From Dryas octopetala (lineage: Eukaryota > Streptophyta > Magnoliopsida > Rosales > Rosaceae), in assembly GCA_963921425.1 (NCBI GenBank), contig OY992833.1, positions 15,107,738 through 15,171,737 of the forward strand: DNA of 64,000 nt, written 5' to 3'. Under the pieces are notes generated by a model that saw only the letters and a list, made by a program, of their open reading frames with translations, was not told where the DNA came from and ran no database searches. Numbering within the stretch: position 1 is the stretch's first letter; each line of letters starts with the position of its first letter. The position numbers were made by a program, and so were the translations under genes. Positions 1 to 10,485 of this stretch are shown here, piece by piece.

Positions 1-701
1 GCATAATCATACCTGAACGTGCAATCCCAATTCAAAGTCTAATAGCATACCATGTCAGATATTTAGAAAAAAAGAATATCAATTTACCTGTATATTGTTT
101 AGATCTTTTATAGGCAGAGAGAGATAAGAACTAAGAAGTAGATAGCTACGAGCAAGTTAATTATGAAGGCAAACGGCACAAAAGAGAAGAAACTTAATAA
201 ACCATTTTGACATTTTGCACCCATACAACGTTTGGGGCAGCTATCACATTCCTGGTGAAATGCCAACATTTTAGTTATTTTTCATCTTGTGCGTGTCAAT
301 ATTTATATCAACGTTGAAGCAAGATCGGCACTGCAAAGTACTGAGAAAAAAAATAATAATAAATAACCCACAGCAGAACCCTATTCTCCAATTGATTTGC
401 AGCAGTCTAGCCCAAATATTGTGAAGTCGTATCTGTATCCATCAGCTAAAACAAATCTCATTTTGAATACATAGAAAGGTAACAAATTTTTTCTTGGGTG
501 CAAAGGAACAATAAATCTTGGCTATCCAAAACAGTATTATACGGTTCCTGTACTCAGACCAGACAATCCAATCCCTAGCTATTAGCAGTACTCAAACATG
601 AGTGCACCTTAGTCACCTCTTTCCTGGGTTTGAACAGCCCATTTCTATTTCAAGAGAGCTTTGTTTTCAACAACAGGTGGTTGTTTCGTTGTGAAAGTAG
701 A
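1..701. other. 3' flank of the TMEM208-like gene
   Basis: I see no coding region here. The segment lies beyond the stop codon of the minus-strand TMEM208-like gene, so the part near 600-701 is probably its 3'UTR. The rest is AT-rich DNA with no recognisable element. Confidence 0.4.
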
Positions 702-2620
702 TTATCTATTTCTTGCCTTGACAAACTGACCTCTTGAAGCCTTCTTCTCCATCTTTTCCCTCTTCTTCCGAGTCTTTTCATCATCAACGCCTCCCTAATT
801 TATACACAACCACATACCAAATCATACAGAGAATATTAAAACTGTATACTGCCATGCAAATACAGAGAAGCAAGAGAGGGTACCTCTGAACCTTGTGACA
901 TAAATCCTTTAATGAAACCAAATGATTTGTATCCTCCAAAAGCTGGTATCTGAAAACCAACAAAACAAAGTAGCACTACCACCTATTTCTGTCACATCTA
1001 AGAAAGTTAATCTGAAAATTTTCGACAAAAAAAAAAAGGGTATCCTCATCCTATAGGCATTTATTAGTGTAACTTCTTCAAGCCTAAAATGTTCTTATAC
1101 ATATTTCTAGTACTTAAATAATTAGAATGTTCTAAGGACACTGTCTGAAGACTCTAAACCCATCAGATGAAGATCCTACAACAATAAAGTTGTCAAGGGC
1201 AAACATCAAGGCCCTAGTTTTGTGTTAAATAATCTGTTTCATGAGCCATTTTAAACCCTCATGGACCAAAGTGCGTCAGTACCAGATGAGAGATATGACT
1301 AATTAAACCAAGTAATTTCCTATTTAAGTCGAAGCTAGTATAGCAACTAATCTTTCTTTCTGATGCCTTTTACCAAGAAGATTTTACGTCATATTAAGGT
1401 ATATATAGGTAGCCTCCCTTACTAGGTGATAAGCACCAACCTCTTTGGAAAATATACAAGCATGTGAATGGATGATTACAAGCAAAATGGTTAATCAGAT
1501 CTTACCACCAGATACGTGTACCAAAATTTTCCAGAGATTATGGACATGACTTGCACGAAGCACGTAATGTAGATTACATCATGTAAATAGCTGAAAAGCA
1601 TGACCAACGAAAAGTCAAGATATTACCATAAACCAAATGTGTTAGTGTGTATATGAGTGTGCTTCTGTGCACGTGTAAATGCGCCTGTGTAGGTTGACAC
1701 CACAATCAAACAAACATACTATATGGACATAATGGCCAACATTCAACGACAACATTATTGTCCTCTGTAGTCTATTACAATATGCTAAATACATGTCACA
1801 TTTCTACCTCATGTAAAAGTGCCTGGACTGTTTAGATGTCAATTAGTGGCATAGGACAGAGACAGTTGATGAAACACTGAATTATATGGGTTTTACTTGT
1901 TGATCTGATGTCTGCCTTCCCACTGAAGAGAAAACACACTGTATTCCAACTGTTGCCTCACTTCAAATTCTATAACTTCCAAATAATACCTACTTGCTCT
2001 TAATGTTGAAACAAATTGATTTTTCACTTTGGGAAGTTAACATGAACATAAATTACATAATTGAGTACCATACTTAATCAAGGGCCCAAAGAGAGAAGAG
2101 CATAACCAAAGTCAACATGGTAACAAAGTATGCCTATAACATGATACACCTCCAAACCCTTGGTTCTAACCTATCTCCTATAGTATTGTTTACAAAAAAA
2201 TGAACAAGAAAAGGTCTAGTAAATAATAAGAAACATCATTTATAATATAGACATACCCACACATTCCACCAGTAGACATATCAAAGCCGCCATCTAGAAG
2301 TTCCCCATTATCAGCATAAGCAGGATTTGCCATTTGAACAAGTTGTTGATAGGGAAAGTAATACGCCAGTGATGTGAGAAGCAACCCGACCCAATTTTTC
2401 CAAGTGAAAGTAGAATGGAAGACCAGCATCCTTACCAACACATAAATAACCTGCATCAAGTCATCAGCAGAACATCAGCATCACTTTGCTCAACATAAGC
2501 TTTGAAGAAAATTATCAATACCCACTAAAAGCCTACATTACAGGCCATGATCAGGCGACGGAGATTCGCCATGTGTCGGGAATTTTCTTCCTTGCGCTTC
2601 TTTGCTCCTTGATTTGCCAT
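702..2620 (-). CDS. TMEM208: TMEM208 / SND2 homologue (ER membrane protein)
   Basis: The coding sequence is rebuilt from five exons on the minus strand: 2537-2620, 2257-2450, 1506-1590, 884-949 and 702-794. All borders are GT-AG, phases agree, and the product is 173 aa. The start is MANQGAKKRK, followed by a hydrophobic segment (about 22-38), the conserved plant block with HSTFTWKNWVGL and GELLDGGFDMSTGG, two more hydrophobic stretches (about 48-61 and 95-125), and a Lys/Arg-rich tail (KTRKKREKMEKKA). The length and motif order fit plant TMEM208. In yeast and animals this family (SND2/TMEM208) acts in SRP-independent targeting of proteins to the ER membrane, so an ER membrane location is inferred. 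No lesion was seen. A non-coding leader exon probably lies near 4358-4440. Confidence 0.92.
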
Positions 2621-2778
2621 CTCTCTCTAATCCAACCTCTGGAAGACTGTAACCCTAGCAAAATCCTATCTGAAGAAGAAGAGGAAGGAAGACAATATTA
2701 AATGGACGACTTAACCCTTAACAAGTTGGATGGACAGGTCCATAGAAAATCATTTTGAAAGTAGATCAACTCAAGGCT

Positions 2779-4194
2779 CATGCTTAACCCCAGCAACCCA
2801 ACTCACCCTATCATGACAACAATTTTTCTTAAGAAATGAGCTTTAATTTTCTACAATTCAACTAACCCACACCCTCCACAGATTGGGCCTTAATTTACAT
2901 TTTATAAAGGCTCTGTTTCTTGGCTGATTCTATTTGAACCTCTTATTTGCTCACTTTATCCCCTTTAAGAAAAACTTAATAAACTTATTACTTTACCCTC
3001 ATTCTTTTTATTTTATTTTATTAAAATTTGAAAAATTACAAAAAAGGAGGGGGCAAACTAAGCAAATAAGGGGTTAAAACAAAACCACCCAAATGACTCT
3101 GCAGAGTAGAAAGCAGGGGTGTGACCTAGGAAGCACAGACACAGACAGACACAAACACGAACACAGACCCGGACACCGGGACACAACATGACACGATGAT
3201 ATGACAAAGTTCCCAAAGATTAGGAAACGACACAGCTCCAACAATTCAAATAAAATAATATATACATATATATATTTATCCTTAAAAAAATTCATATAAA
3301 AAATCTAAATATCCAAAATACATAACATAAAACATGTTCCAATTAGAAACTAACATAAACCATGTTCCAAATAGAACACAAGAAAACTCATAAAACATAT
3401 CCCATGTTCCTAATCTAATTAACTTCATTCATCACCAAGATTATTGCCATCATTGGTAAATCATTTTGCTTGAGACATACATTTGTATCGACCAAACAAA
3501 ACAAAAAACCAAAAAGCGATGCATTTGTCCAGCAGAAGTTGAGCCCAGAGGCCCTCATCTTTCTGAACTAATGTCCAACCTGCCCACCTTCTAAATAGTT
3601 TCTTATGGTAAATTGTTGAGCTACTTTCTTTTATGTAACAAGAATACTTCTCACTTATTGCCTTTAGACAACAATATGATGAACCAGACGAAAATATTTT
3701 AATAAGCTTAACCAATCAGCTGTACAGAGATTTTCAAGCAGGACGAAGCAGACCATTCTTCTTTTGACTGCAAAGTTTGATTCATATTGGTGCAATCGGT
3801 ACTTGCATAATCATACATCGTACAAACCAGGATAAGGAAAATAATATTTCAGAACACAATGCAACATATTAGGACAAGGAAAATAATATTTCATCAAGCA
3901 ATGAATACTTCTGAAGTATTGCTTCATTAAACCATATTGTGAGCCAGACGCCATTTGGGTGACATTGGCAGTCTGCCTTCGTCTATTTTCCTAGTAGTTT
4001 CTAGTTCAGTAAGTTTGTTTCTCTTTGCTGGCTCTTTTGCTCAGCTTGCTGTATCTTTTCCGTTTGTTTAATGAAGTTTCTCCTGACCAAAAACAAAAAA
4101 GCCCATGCTTAACCCCAGCAACCCAACTCACCCTTTAATTTTTTACAATTCAACTAACCCACACCCTCCACCCAATTCAATTTTATAAAGGCTC
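2779..4194. repeat. Imperfect direct repeat flanking a 1.2 kb insert
   Basis: Copy 1 (about 2779-2913) and copy 2 (about 4104-4194) share catgcttaaccccagcaac, caattcaactaacccacacc and ttttataaaggctc. Copy 1 carries about 33 extra bases in the middle. Between them lies about 1.2 kb that ends in a retroposon-like tail directly beside copy 2. This could be a local duplication or a rearrangement caused by insertion. Confidence 0.6.
3950..4100 (+). repeat. Retroposon 3' end (LINE- or SINE-like)
   Basis: A T-rich stretch ends in taatgaagtttctcctgacc followed by an A-rich tail (aaaaacaaaaaa). This layout resembles the 3' end of plant non-LTR retroposons. No coding domain is present and the 5' end is not defined. 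Confidence 0.35.
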
Positions 4195-4440
4195 CAAAAA
4201 TCATCATCACCACCAACTAACAGAATCTAAGAAAATTACCTAAATTGAATAAATCATCTTCAATCTTCATCATGAATAAGAATTTAACAAATAATAATCA
4301 AGGAAAAGCAAGAGAGAAACAACAAAGAAAAGAGTCAGAGAAAGAAGAGCACTCACTTGGTCGCTTGGCTGTCCAGTTAGAGATTGGAGAAATGAATGAA
4401 TAGGCTATACTGAGACTGATGAGTTTCGAGTGAAGGAGTG

Positions 4441-5267
4441 GAGAGGACGGGTGTGTGCTTTGTGGGCGGGTAATGGGCTGGAAATTGGGCCGGAAGATTG
4501 GCTGTGTGTGGGCTGGGAATGACGGATGGGCTCATTTAGATATAAAAGGAACTTCTAAATACACCCTAAAATTTGAGGAATGCACTTAGCACCTAAGACA
4601 ACATTATGAACTTTTCAATTATGACCCTAAAATGGAAAAAAAAATTAATAATAATAATAATTTATCAAGTAAATGGTCATGATATTTTCTTTGATGAAGT
4701 AAATGGTCATGATTAAAGTTGACTACTTAATTAATACAAACTGCAAACTTCAATATATATAGAATAATATATACGTATACTAGTTAGCTTACACACTGTT
4801 TACAGCTTAGGCCCAATTTCTAGATTCCCCAGACCTTGAAAAAGATACCAATGATGGCCGATGTGGACCGACTTAGGAGCAAGGCCCAGCAAAATTGGAA
4901 AACTGAAATAGGAATGTTCTTTCATGCTATTTTCAAATTTGCAATTTAAAATAATAATTTTGAAAAAAGAAATAAAAAGATAAGTACAACACCAGTATAT
5001 AGGTGTGTGAAACAGCAAAAACAAACCCCGAATATCTACTATGCTGTGATTCAAACGTAACAATATAGCATAATTTAAAATGGATGATAAAAGTGAAGTA
5101 TATAATCGGACTACCATAAAGATAGATAACTAATGTTAAGTGATAAGTAAGTACACATTCAAATAATGTTCTGGTTGAGTTTAGTTTTTAGGAGTATCTT
5201 TAATTTTTGAATTCTCCCCTCAAATCTGTAGGTTGTTTTTCAATCCGACTCTACTTCTCTGAGCAGC
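4441..5267. other. Intergenic region between divergent genes
   Basis: AT-rich spacer between the leader of the minus-strand TMEM208-like gene and the plus-strand cysteine-rich gene. It should hold both promoters. No coding region or named repeat was recognised. Short AT microsatellite-like runs occur near 4645-4660 and 4753-4780. Confidence 0.4.
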
Positions 5268-5285
5268 TATATATAGCTATAAAAA
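5268..5285 (+). promoter_or_regulatory. TATA boxes of the cysteine-rich gene
   Basis: TATATATAG (5268) and TATAAAAA (5278) lie about 70-80 bases upstream of the ATG at 5351. That is the usual spacing for a plant TATA box with a short leader. Which of the two is used cannot be read from the sequence. Confidence 0.55.
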
Positions 5286-5350
5286 GGAAACAACATTAAT
5301 TTAGTACTGGAATTAAGAATTTAGAAGAGTGATCATCATATATCATAAAT

Positions 5351-5722
5351 ATGAGGAGTGGCAATTCCGTTGTGTTGCTTTTATTGTGCTCAACATTATT
5401 GTTCCAAGTAGGTTTTACTCAAGCTTTCTGGTTTGATTTTCATTTTCAACCATGGTGGCCGTTTGGATCATCGCCAACACCACCAAGCGCCCCAAACCAA
5501 TCATCATCGCCGCCAGCTTTGACTTGGAATGCACCTTCAGATGAATGTTGGGCATCCATTCCCACGTGTGTTCTCACCCTCGTTAACTCATTTTTCAAGA
5601 ATGATTTTAGCAATGTTAACGAAGATTGTTGTGTTAAGATTCACGAGTGTTATGGCAACGTCTTTGATCCTCAATATGATGCTCGTCTTGACTTTCAAGC
5701 CATCAGACAACAGTGTGGTTAA
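5351..5722 (+). CDS. Secreted cysteine-rich prolamin-like (ECA1-type) protein
   Basis: Single-exon gene of 123 aa. Residues 1-25 form a signal peptide (basic start, long Leu/Val core, cleavage likely after TQA). Next come an aromatic patch (FWFDFHFQPWWPF), a Pro/Ser linker (about 41-56) and a domain with six cysteines at about 66, 73, 93, 94, 100 and 122. The pattern C-x6-C-x19-CC-x5-C-x21-C fits the plant prolamin-like (DUF1278) fold of ECA1 gametogenesis-related and egg-cell-secreted proteins. These are small secreted proteins, some of which act in gamete activation. The specific role here is unknown. The start is the only ATG that gives a signal peptide, and TATA boxes lie just upstream. 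The closest family is inferred from the cysteine pattern alone. Confidence 0.72.
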   Translation: MRSGNSVVLLLLCSTLLFQVGFTQAFWFDFHFQPWWPFGSSPTPPSAPNQSSSPPALTWNAPSDECWASIPTCVLTLVNSFFKNDFSNVNEDCCVKIHECYGNVFDPQYDARLDFQAIRQQCG

Positions 5723-6800
5723 TTAATTAGTCAGCTTAGCTCCATCTCTTTGTGGAAGCCGCCCGCCTTCCAAAGCTAGCTTGCTTAATTAGTTCATTTA
5801 TTTATCGTTTGTTTTTGCTTTGTTTAGGCTTAATAAGCTAGATATTTATCTTGCTATCTAAGGTTTTCTTTATATTTCTATGTAATTTAAGTGCCTGTTG
5901 CAAATATTTACTAGCTTAATGATCATCAGTTTGCAATAATAAATACGTACGTAGTCTTTTTAAACGACTTCACACAATCAAGAGGAAAGAATGAGCAAAG
6001 TTGCACGTACACCCAACTAGAAGGTCCAGAAGTAATAATTAATAAGATTATTTTATAGTGTTGATACGAATGCAAAAGAAGTAACAAACAGCTTATCTCA
6101 ACTTCAAACTTAAGAGACCTTGACTAATTATTCGATCATGATCATTTGTGTAAAAATGGGTGAAACTTTGCAGCTCTCTTTAAAGGCGTACTCGAGAACC
6201 ATTCTTTAATATATATCCTATCCTTAATTATTAAACTTGTTTTTTTGTATTTTATTTGTATTTTTCAATTGGAAAAGAATAAGATTTTTTCTAACAATAG
6301 TATAGATCACTATACATAAAAAATTCAACTAATTTCTTTATTTTATAGCAATTTATAAGTTCCTAACTCGCAAACTATAAGGTACGTATAAAGCACTAGC
6401 GTATATATATGACCAGTATCACGCATGCTTTGTTGTTCTATATATATCTCACTAATAACTTGGCCAAAAAAAATATATATCTCACTAATAAGTCCAATAC
6501 TAGAAGAAGAAGAAAAAGGGGCTATATTGTGCCATTTGGAGATATAATGACAAGTAATTAATAAGAGTAGTAATTAAGGGCATATATACAGAAAAAACTA
6601 AATTCCGTTATAAGGAAAGCTGACGAAATACTGATTAATTAACCTTGCATGCGACACATAAGTCATAAATAAGATGTTTCTTAATTTATTGCTTCATTAG
6701 TGACATGTTAATAAGGTGATCAACATTTCATGCCTATTAAGATGTTTTGCCCTAGCATATTTTTCTTTGGCTCAAGTACATCTTCATCAATGAACTATAG
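5723..6800. other. Intergenic, AT-rich
   Basis: 3' flank of the cysteine-rich gene followed by AT-rich DNA. Apart from the small poly(A) insertion at 6440-6491, nothing was recognised. Confidence 0.4.
6440..6491 (+). repeat. Minimal poly(A) insertion with 19-bp target duplication
   Basis: The 19-mer atatatatctcactaataa occurs at 6440-6458 and again at 6473-6491. Between the copies lie only 14 bases: cttggcc followed by an A run. A poly(A) tract flanked by a long perfect direct repeat is the footprint of target-primed reverse transcription, here with almost no element body. Confidence 0.75.
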
Positions 6801-7209
6801 GGTCTATTTCAAATTGGTCCATGTACTATCAAATATTTTAAATGAACACATAAACTAAACGAAAGCATGCAAAATGACCCATCTATCAAATATTAGAAGG
6901 GTAATTTTGTCATTTCATCCACAATCAATATTTAATTAATATTTAAATAACCAAAATTAATATAACTATAATAATTTAAAAAAAAAAAAACGCACTCAAC
7001 TCGTTCCCCCACCTCCGTCTACCCCCCCACCCCACGAGCCCTCGTCTCTCTTCTCTTCCTTCTCCCTTTCTCTCACAACCACCTCCCATGGCCCTCACGT
7101 GACTCCACCACCACAACCCAGTTACGACTGCAACCAACCACGCTCCCCACTCCTTCGCACATTCCATGCCGGCACCGACCACCTCCATCTCTGCTCCTCT
7201 CTCCAGCAA

Positions 7210-7347
7210 CAACAGGGTGGAGGACTTGGCGATGTCGTCAAGGACTTGGCGTTTTTGGTCGAGGTCGATGGTGGGGTTGGTGAAGAAGTCAAAGACGGGG
7301 AGCTTGGAGAAGAGCTTCTCGAGTTTCTCGACATCGGCGGTGGTGGT
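7210..7347 (-). pseudogene. ATPD: Fragment of chloroplast ATP synthase delta subunit gene
   Basis: A minus-strand frame reads TTTADVEKLEKLF, PVFDFFTNPTIDLDQKRQVL and DDIAKSSTL, then diverges. This matches the early part of the mature nuclear-encoded delta (OSCP-like) subunit of chloroplast F1Fo ATP synthase. Only about 46 residues are present. There is no transit peptide upstream and no C-terminal domain downstream. The fragment lies in a GC-rich island (about 7000-7540) within AT-rich DNA, as expected for a duplicated or transposon-captured gene piece. It cannot make a working subunit. The match is from memory of the family and was not tested by alignment. Confidence 0.65.
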
Positions 7348-7877
7348 CTCGGGGGGGACGAGGTGGGTGGACGGGGTTGGGTGGTGGTGGAAGGGGTCAG
7401 GGCTGGAAGGGGAGGGAACAAAGCCGTCCCTGAGCATGGGCTGGAGGGGCAACCGCCTAAGGCCCATCTTCAAGGGGGGCCCAAATATTTTTATGGCGGA
7501 GACTATTCCGACCACTCTCTATTGCTGAGTTGACCACCCTAACATATTTTGGACAAATTTTCCCTATTTTACCTTTTCTTGTAAAAATTATGTAATCACC
7601 CAGACCCATTTAACAGCATACCATCGAAATATACTAAAGAGTTCGACAGCTTACAGCCGAATATATGCCAAATGTCTTTTTCATTTCCATTCGGTGGTTA
7701 CTTACCGAAATTTCCACCAATGTTAGGCAGTTAGGTGTTGTTTATAGTGACTCATTTTTTTCGTATGTTGTTAAAGACGTAACGAAATAGTTCTTTGTCG
7801 TCATCTTCTTCATAGTGGCTCATTTTTTTGTTATTTATAGTGTTTGTGTTATATATATTCAAAATGAGCAGTGCTAA

Positions 7878-7890
7878 CACTACTACAAAA
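7878..7890 (+). repeat. CACTA left terminal inverted repeat
   Basis: CACTACTACAAAA, preceded by the TAA target duplication. It is an exact inverted match to the right end at 15562-15574. Confidence 0.95.
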
Positions 7891-7899
7891 TCACTTATT

Positions 7900-8200
7900 C
7901 CTGGCGGAACTAAATCGCCAGGAATAAGAATTTGCTGGCGGACAAATAGCTAAATCCGCCAGAATTATACAACAATAGCGGATAGGGTCTCCGCCAGGAT
8001 TAAAACCGCAGGCTCACTTTTCCTGGCGGACAGATGTCCAAATCCGCCAGGAATACCATTTCACGCTGACAAGGCATTCAATTTTTCCTAGCGGATATAT
8101 CCGCCGGCATTAATTAATTCGTGGCGGATATATCCGCCGGCTTTGATAATAAAATATATTAGAAAAATTCTTTCCTGGCGGATACAACCGCCAGGAATAT
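7900..8200. repeat. Left subterminal repeat array of the CACTA element
   Basis: About 13 copies of CCTGGCGG or its inverse CCGCCAGG, some degenerate, mostly arranged as facing pairs that can form short hairpins. In En/Spm, subterminal motifs are bound by the TNPA protein. A similar role is inferred here. Confidence 0.85.
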
Positions 8201-8378
8201 TGAATATAAATAAATAAAATTATATTTGAAATAATTAATATAAAATTAATTAATTAATATAAAACATTTCAAATAATAATTATATACTAATAAAGATAAA
8301 ATCCTTCAACTAACAATACATGTCAAATAATATTGTTTCATCAATAGAGATAAGATAAAGTAGGCAAATAAAAATAAT

Positions 8379-10244
8379 CTACTCAAGTCCAGCAACAGAA
8401 CCCGAACCAGAAGCTGAATGTGACCCTGATCCTCCCTGCGGACCAAACTGTCTCATAAATTCATCATCACCTAAATTGCCGGAAAGCAATCCGGAAAATC
8501 CAACACCCGTAGAATGATGTGACCCACCAGGAGATGGCTGAGAAGGTACCTCTAGCCGATACATAGGCATCTGCAAAGGTGACTGCGGCATAAACGGCAT
8601 CTGGTACATAGGATGCATCGGGAACATTCCATAGGGAGAATGTGGAGGCTGACTCTGGCTAGAAGGTTGTTGTTGATGCGAGCTCTGCGGGTGTGTCTGA
8701 GGCATAAACGGCATCACTGGCTGTTGTTGCTGCATAAACATCATCATATGTTGTTGCTGCTGCTATAGCTGAGTCTTTAACAGCTCAATTGCCTCATCTT
8801 GGGCATCCTGCTTAGCCTGCACAGCCTCATGCTTCTTCTACCATTCAAGGCACTGTGCCTCCAAAAGAGCTTCTCTCATCTTCGATGATCTCCAAGAAGA
8901 AGTACTAGATTGAGCCCTAGCATAAGGCACCATTTCAGGTGTCACCCCATGTCCATAGAGCCGAACTCTATTTTTCCTCTCAGGACCCATCTCCTCAACA
9001 TACACTTCTGTACGAAGTTCAGAAGTGTCATCCGCTCCTGACTCAACTCGTGAGTCAACGGAACTCTCCATGGACATCTAATAAACAAATATTTAGATAA
9101 ATTTGTAAGTAAAATGTAAGAACATAAAATACACATTATGGAAAAAATATATATATATATATAAATATATACCCCTCTCTGCTCCGATGGCACATCAATC
9201 CAACTATTGTCTTTGCGTGTGTGGGTGACACGAAAGAAAGTAACAGGATCGGGTTCAACTCTATGCTTCTTCTTCTAAAAATTTAAACCATAAAAAAAAA
9301 TAATTTAGAACATATTTATGTGCTCTAATTAAATAAAATTGTATCTCAATATGATGAAAAAAATTAACTATACTCACATAATCTTCACGAAGACGTTCAA
9401 ATGTCCACGATCCTGATGTATGGCTCATCGTTTGTTGAGAACGATTAGCTTTATTTTTCTTAGCTATCTCCTAAAAAGTCAAACATAATATAAATTAGTC
9501 ATAATTACACATACTAGTATTATTAAATATTTGATTAAAGAGTGTCACCTGAGTTTTCGGGTTATCCCAATGTTCCACCATTTTCGCCCACTGCACAGGA
9601 TCTATATTATTGGGACATCTCAACCGCCGCTGACCTGTCCTGCCAGTGTAGTACTTCCCTTTCAAATATGCTCTATATTCTTTATAAGCATGTTCAGCAA
9701 TTGCCAAGGTCATGGTCTTAATCACGGGCATTTTTTCCAAATCTTCATCACGAAAAGTGATAATGCCCTACATCCATAAAAAAAAAAAAAAATTATAAGT
9801 AAATATTTGCAAGTATTTTACTTTTAAGATTATTTCAAAAAAATAAATTGATACCCGTATTCTGTCCCACAAAGTGTTCTTTGTCTCTTCGTCAACCAAT
9901 CTCCAATCATGCACTAGAGGAACATTATTGGGATCTTTTACTTCAGAAGATATAAACTTCGAAAACTCTATACTGTTCTGGGAAATACACTTCCCGCTCG
10001 GACTGAATTCACAATACTCTTTCCCCCTATGATCTTTACCAGCCCACTTAATCTTTCCAGGACCACGTCTTCTCCTTTGGGGCATTTCTACATATTAATC
10101 CAAATTAATATACATAAATGACAAAAATATTGTAAATAATAGAATAAATAAAAACTTTATATAAACAAACTATAGCTTACCATTTGAACTAGCCTCAACC
10201 TGCTCATCGTGGTGCTCGTCCATATGTTCTTCATTATTACTCAT
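8379..10244 (-). pseudogene. CACTA second gene, Ptta/En/Spm transposase family (Transposase_24), broken
   Basis: Six exons with matching phases were read on the minus strand: 10181-10244, 9855-10087, 9549-9767, 9378-9470, 9173-9274 and 8379-9077. The full frame has 469 codons before the final stop. It starts MSNNEEHMDEHHDEQ, then has the family blocks PGKIKWAGK, VPLVHDWRLVDEETK, KMVEHWDNPK and EIAKKNKANR, then a Gln/Met/Pro-rich tail. Two in-frame TAG codons interrupt the last exon at 8838-8840 and 8763-8765, each where CAG (Gln) would fit. The family includes plant TNPA-like proteins that are thought to bind subterminal repeats. The upstream start at 10244 was chosen because its splice phase joins cleanly to the next exon. 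Confidence 0.82.
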
Positions 10245-10485
10245 CTAAATAAATTATATATATATACATATATATACACCATCAAATACATACTACATAA
10301 ATATTAATTAATTAAATTAAACTAAATTGCAATGAAACCAATATATAAACACACAAATATATTTTAACGTGGAAAACCCTCGAAAGGTAAAAACCACGGG
10401 ACCTAGTCCAGCACAAAAAAAAAATTCACTAATAAAAAAGTATTACATAAGAGTTTTTAATTACAAAACAAAAAAAAAAATTAAT

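Larger units (their letters stand above)
2621..4440 (-). other. 5'UTR exons and leader intron of the TMEM208-like gene
   Basis: On the minus strand a pyrimidine-rich acceptor (CTTCTTCTTCAG) sits at 2670, 50 bases before the ATG. A donor of consensus form (GTGAGT) starts at 4356. This suggests a non-coding first exon at about 4357-4440 and a leader intron of about 1.7 kb. The intron holds an imperfect direct repeat, a retroposon-like tail and a GACACA-rich low-complexity stretch at about 3128-3200. No coding sequence was recognised in it. The splice sites are inferred from sequence only. Confidence 0.5.

Noticed and set aside
7099..7533. Long overlapping open frames on both strands around the ATPD fragment
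   Set aside because: Only the minus frame has family-like residues; the others are shadows in GC-rich DNA.
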